Notes under the pieces: model-generated
What the model was told of the DNA's origin: nothing
Databases searched by the model: none
Seen by the model: the letters and a program-made list of their open reading frames with translations, nothing else
Part shown: positions 63,775-64,000 of the stretch, in pieces
Numbering within the stretch: position 1 is the first letter of the stretch
How the letters are laid out: each line of letters opens with the position of its first letter
Program-made: the position numbers and the translations under genes
Assembly (NCBI RefSeq): GCF_000213555.1
Contig: NZ_GL891988.1
Location: 62,001 to 126,000 of the forward strand
DNA from: Dysgonomonas gadei ATCC BAA-286
GTDB lineage: Bacteria > Bacteroidota > Bacteroidia > Bacteroidales > Dysgonomonadaceae
Reading direction: 5' to 3'
DNA length: 64,000 nt

Positions 63775-64000
63775 ATGAAAAAATATTTATATTTATTGCT
63801 GCTTTTTTTCAGTGAGTTATGTCTTTTTGCCCAAGAGGATAAATCAATAAAATTGACAGTTGGGGAGGTTGAGTCATTATTCCTGTCCAACAATCTTCAA
63901 CTGATCGCAACCCGTTTCGATGTCGATATTGCAGATGCCGCTATAGCACAGGCAAAATTGTGGGACAATCCCAATTTATCTGTCAGTGACGTAAATTTAT
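63775..64000 (+). CDS. TolC-family outer-membrane efflux protein (partial, N-terminus)
   Basis: The first 75 codons, with a signal peptide (MKKYLYLLLLFFSELCLFAQ), then LTVGEVESLFLSNNLQLIATRFDVDIADAAIAQAKLWDNPNLSV. This helix pattern is the first repeat of outer-membrane efflux proteins of the CusC/CzcC type. The gene runs off the window. A heavy-metal RND system is likely downstream but is not visible here. Confidence 0.85.
   Translation, partial: MKKYLYLLLLFFSELCLFAQEDKSIKLTVGEVESLFLSNNLQLIATRFDVDIADAAIAQAKLWDNPNLSVSDVNL

Overview
The window is about 64 kb of chromosome from a Bacteroidota bacterium. The evidence is several TonB-dependent receptors with carboxypeptidase-like N-terminal domains, an ECF sigma/FecR pair, a FimA-type fimbrial lipoprotein, promoters of the Bacteroides type (TTTG, 19 nt, TAnnTTTG), and the gene order DUF6089 - uppS - bamA - two ompH genes. 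Gene content, moderately low GC and the L-fucose operon suggest Bacteroidales, perhaps a Dysgonomonas-like organism. The genus is an inference. No rRNA, tRNA, CRISPR array, prophage or transposase gene was seen.

Layout. 0-5 kb: outer-membrane biogenesis (isoprenyl transferase, BamA, two Skp-like chaperones). 5-7.5 kb: sulfur assimilation (MetY-type sulfhydrylase and CysK). 7.6-10 kb: arsenic resistance (ArsR, a GNAT enzyme, thioredoxin-type ArsC, Acr3) with two matching operator palindromes. 10-17 kb: L-fucose utilisation with a divergent AraC regulator, ending tail-to-tail against an alkyltransferase-like gene. 17.8-21 kb: a sugar kinase and a GH97 glycosidase. 21-31.5 kb: an ECF sigma factor with a secreted metallophosphoesterase, divergent from a FecR anti-sigma factor, TonB receptor, beta-helix lipoprotein and a second lipoprotein; this may be a phosphoester-acquisition regulon. 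32-33.5 kb: a clostripain-like lipoprotein. 33.5-37.3 kb: a leftward stress cluster (AraC, SDR, TspO, pyrimidine-dimer glycosylase, glutathione peroxidase, DUF1304).

37.5-47.8 kb holds the most unusual block: a TonB receptor, a DUF4876 lipoprotein, a DUF6850 beta-barrel, a gingipain-like (clan CD) peptidase carrying C-terminal HEAT-like repeats, an unrecognised lipoprotein and an amino-acid permease. I read it as a candidate surface proteolysis and uptake system. 47.8-50.2 kb: a solitary fimbrial lipoprotein under an AraC regulator. 50.4-57.7 kb: hisS, then an envelope operon with a GH3/serine-hydrolase fusion and a VanX-like dipeptidase. 57.7-64 kb: rplS, a GH92 glycosidase, hflX, prmC, recX, comF, and the start of a TolC-family efflux gene preceded by an 11-bp-phased repeat array.

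Three gene-free stretches (about 17.3-17.8, 31.5-32.2 and 51.9-52.4 kb) and a short inverted copy near 6.3 kb share a mosaic family of noncoding repeats. The family is built around an oriented motif of the type GTGTTACCTTTGTTACCTTTT. Many coding starts given here lie inside longer open frames and were chosen from signal peptides, family starts and gene spacing.
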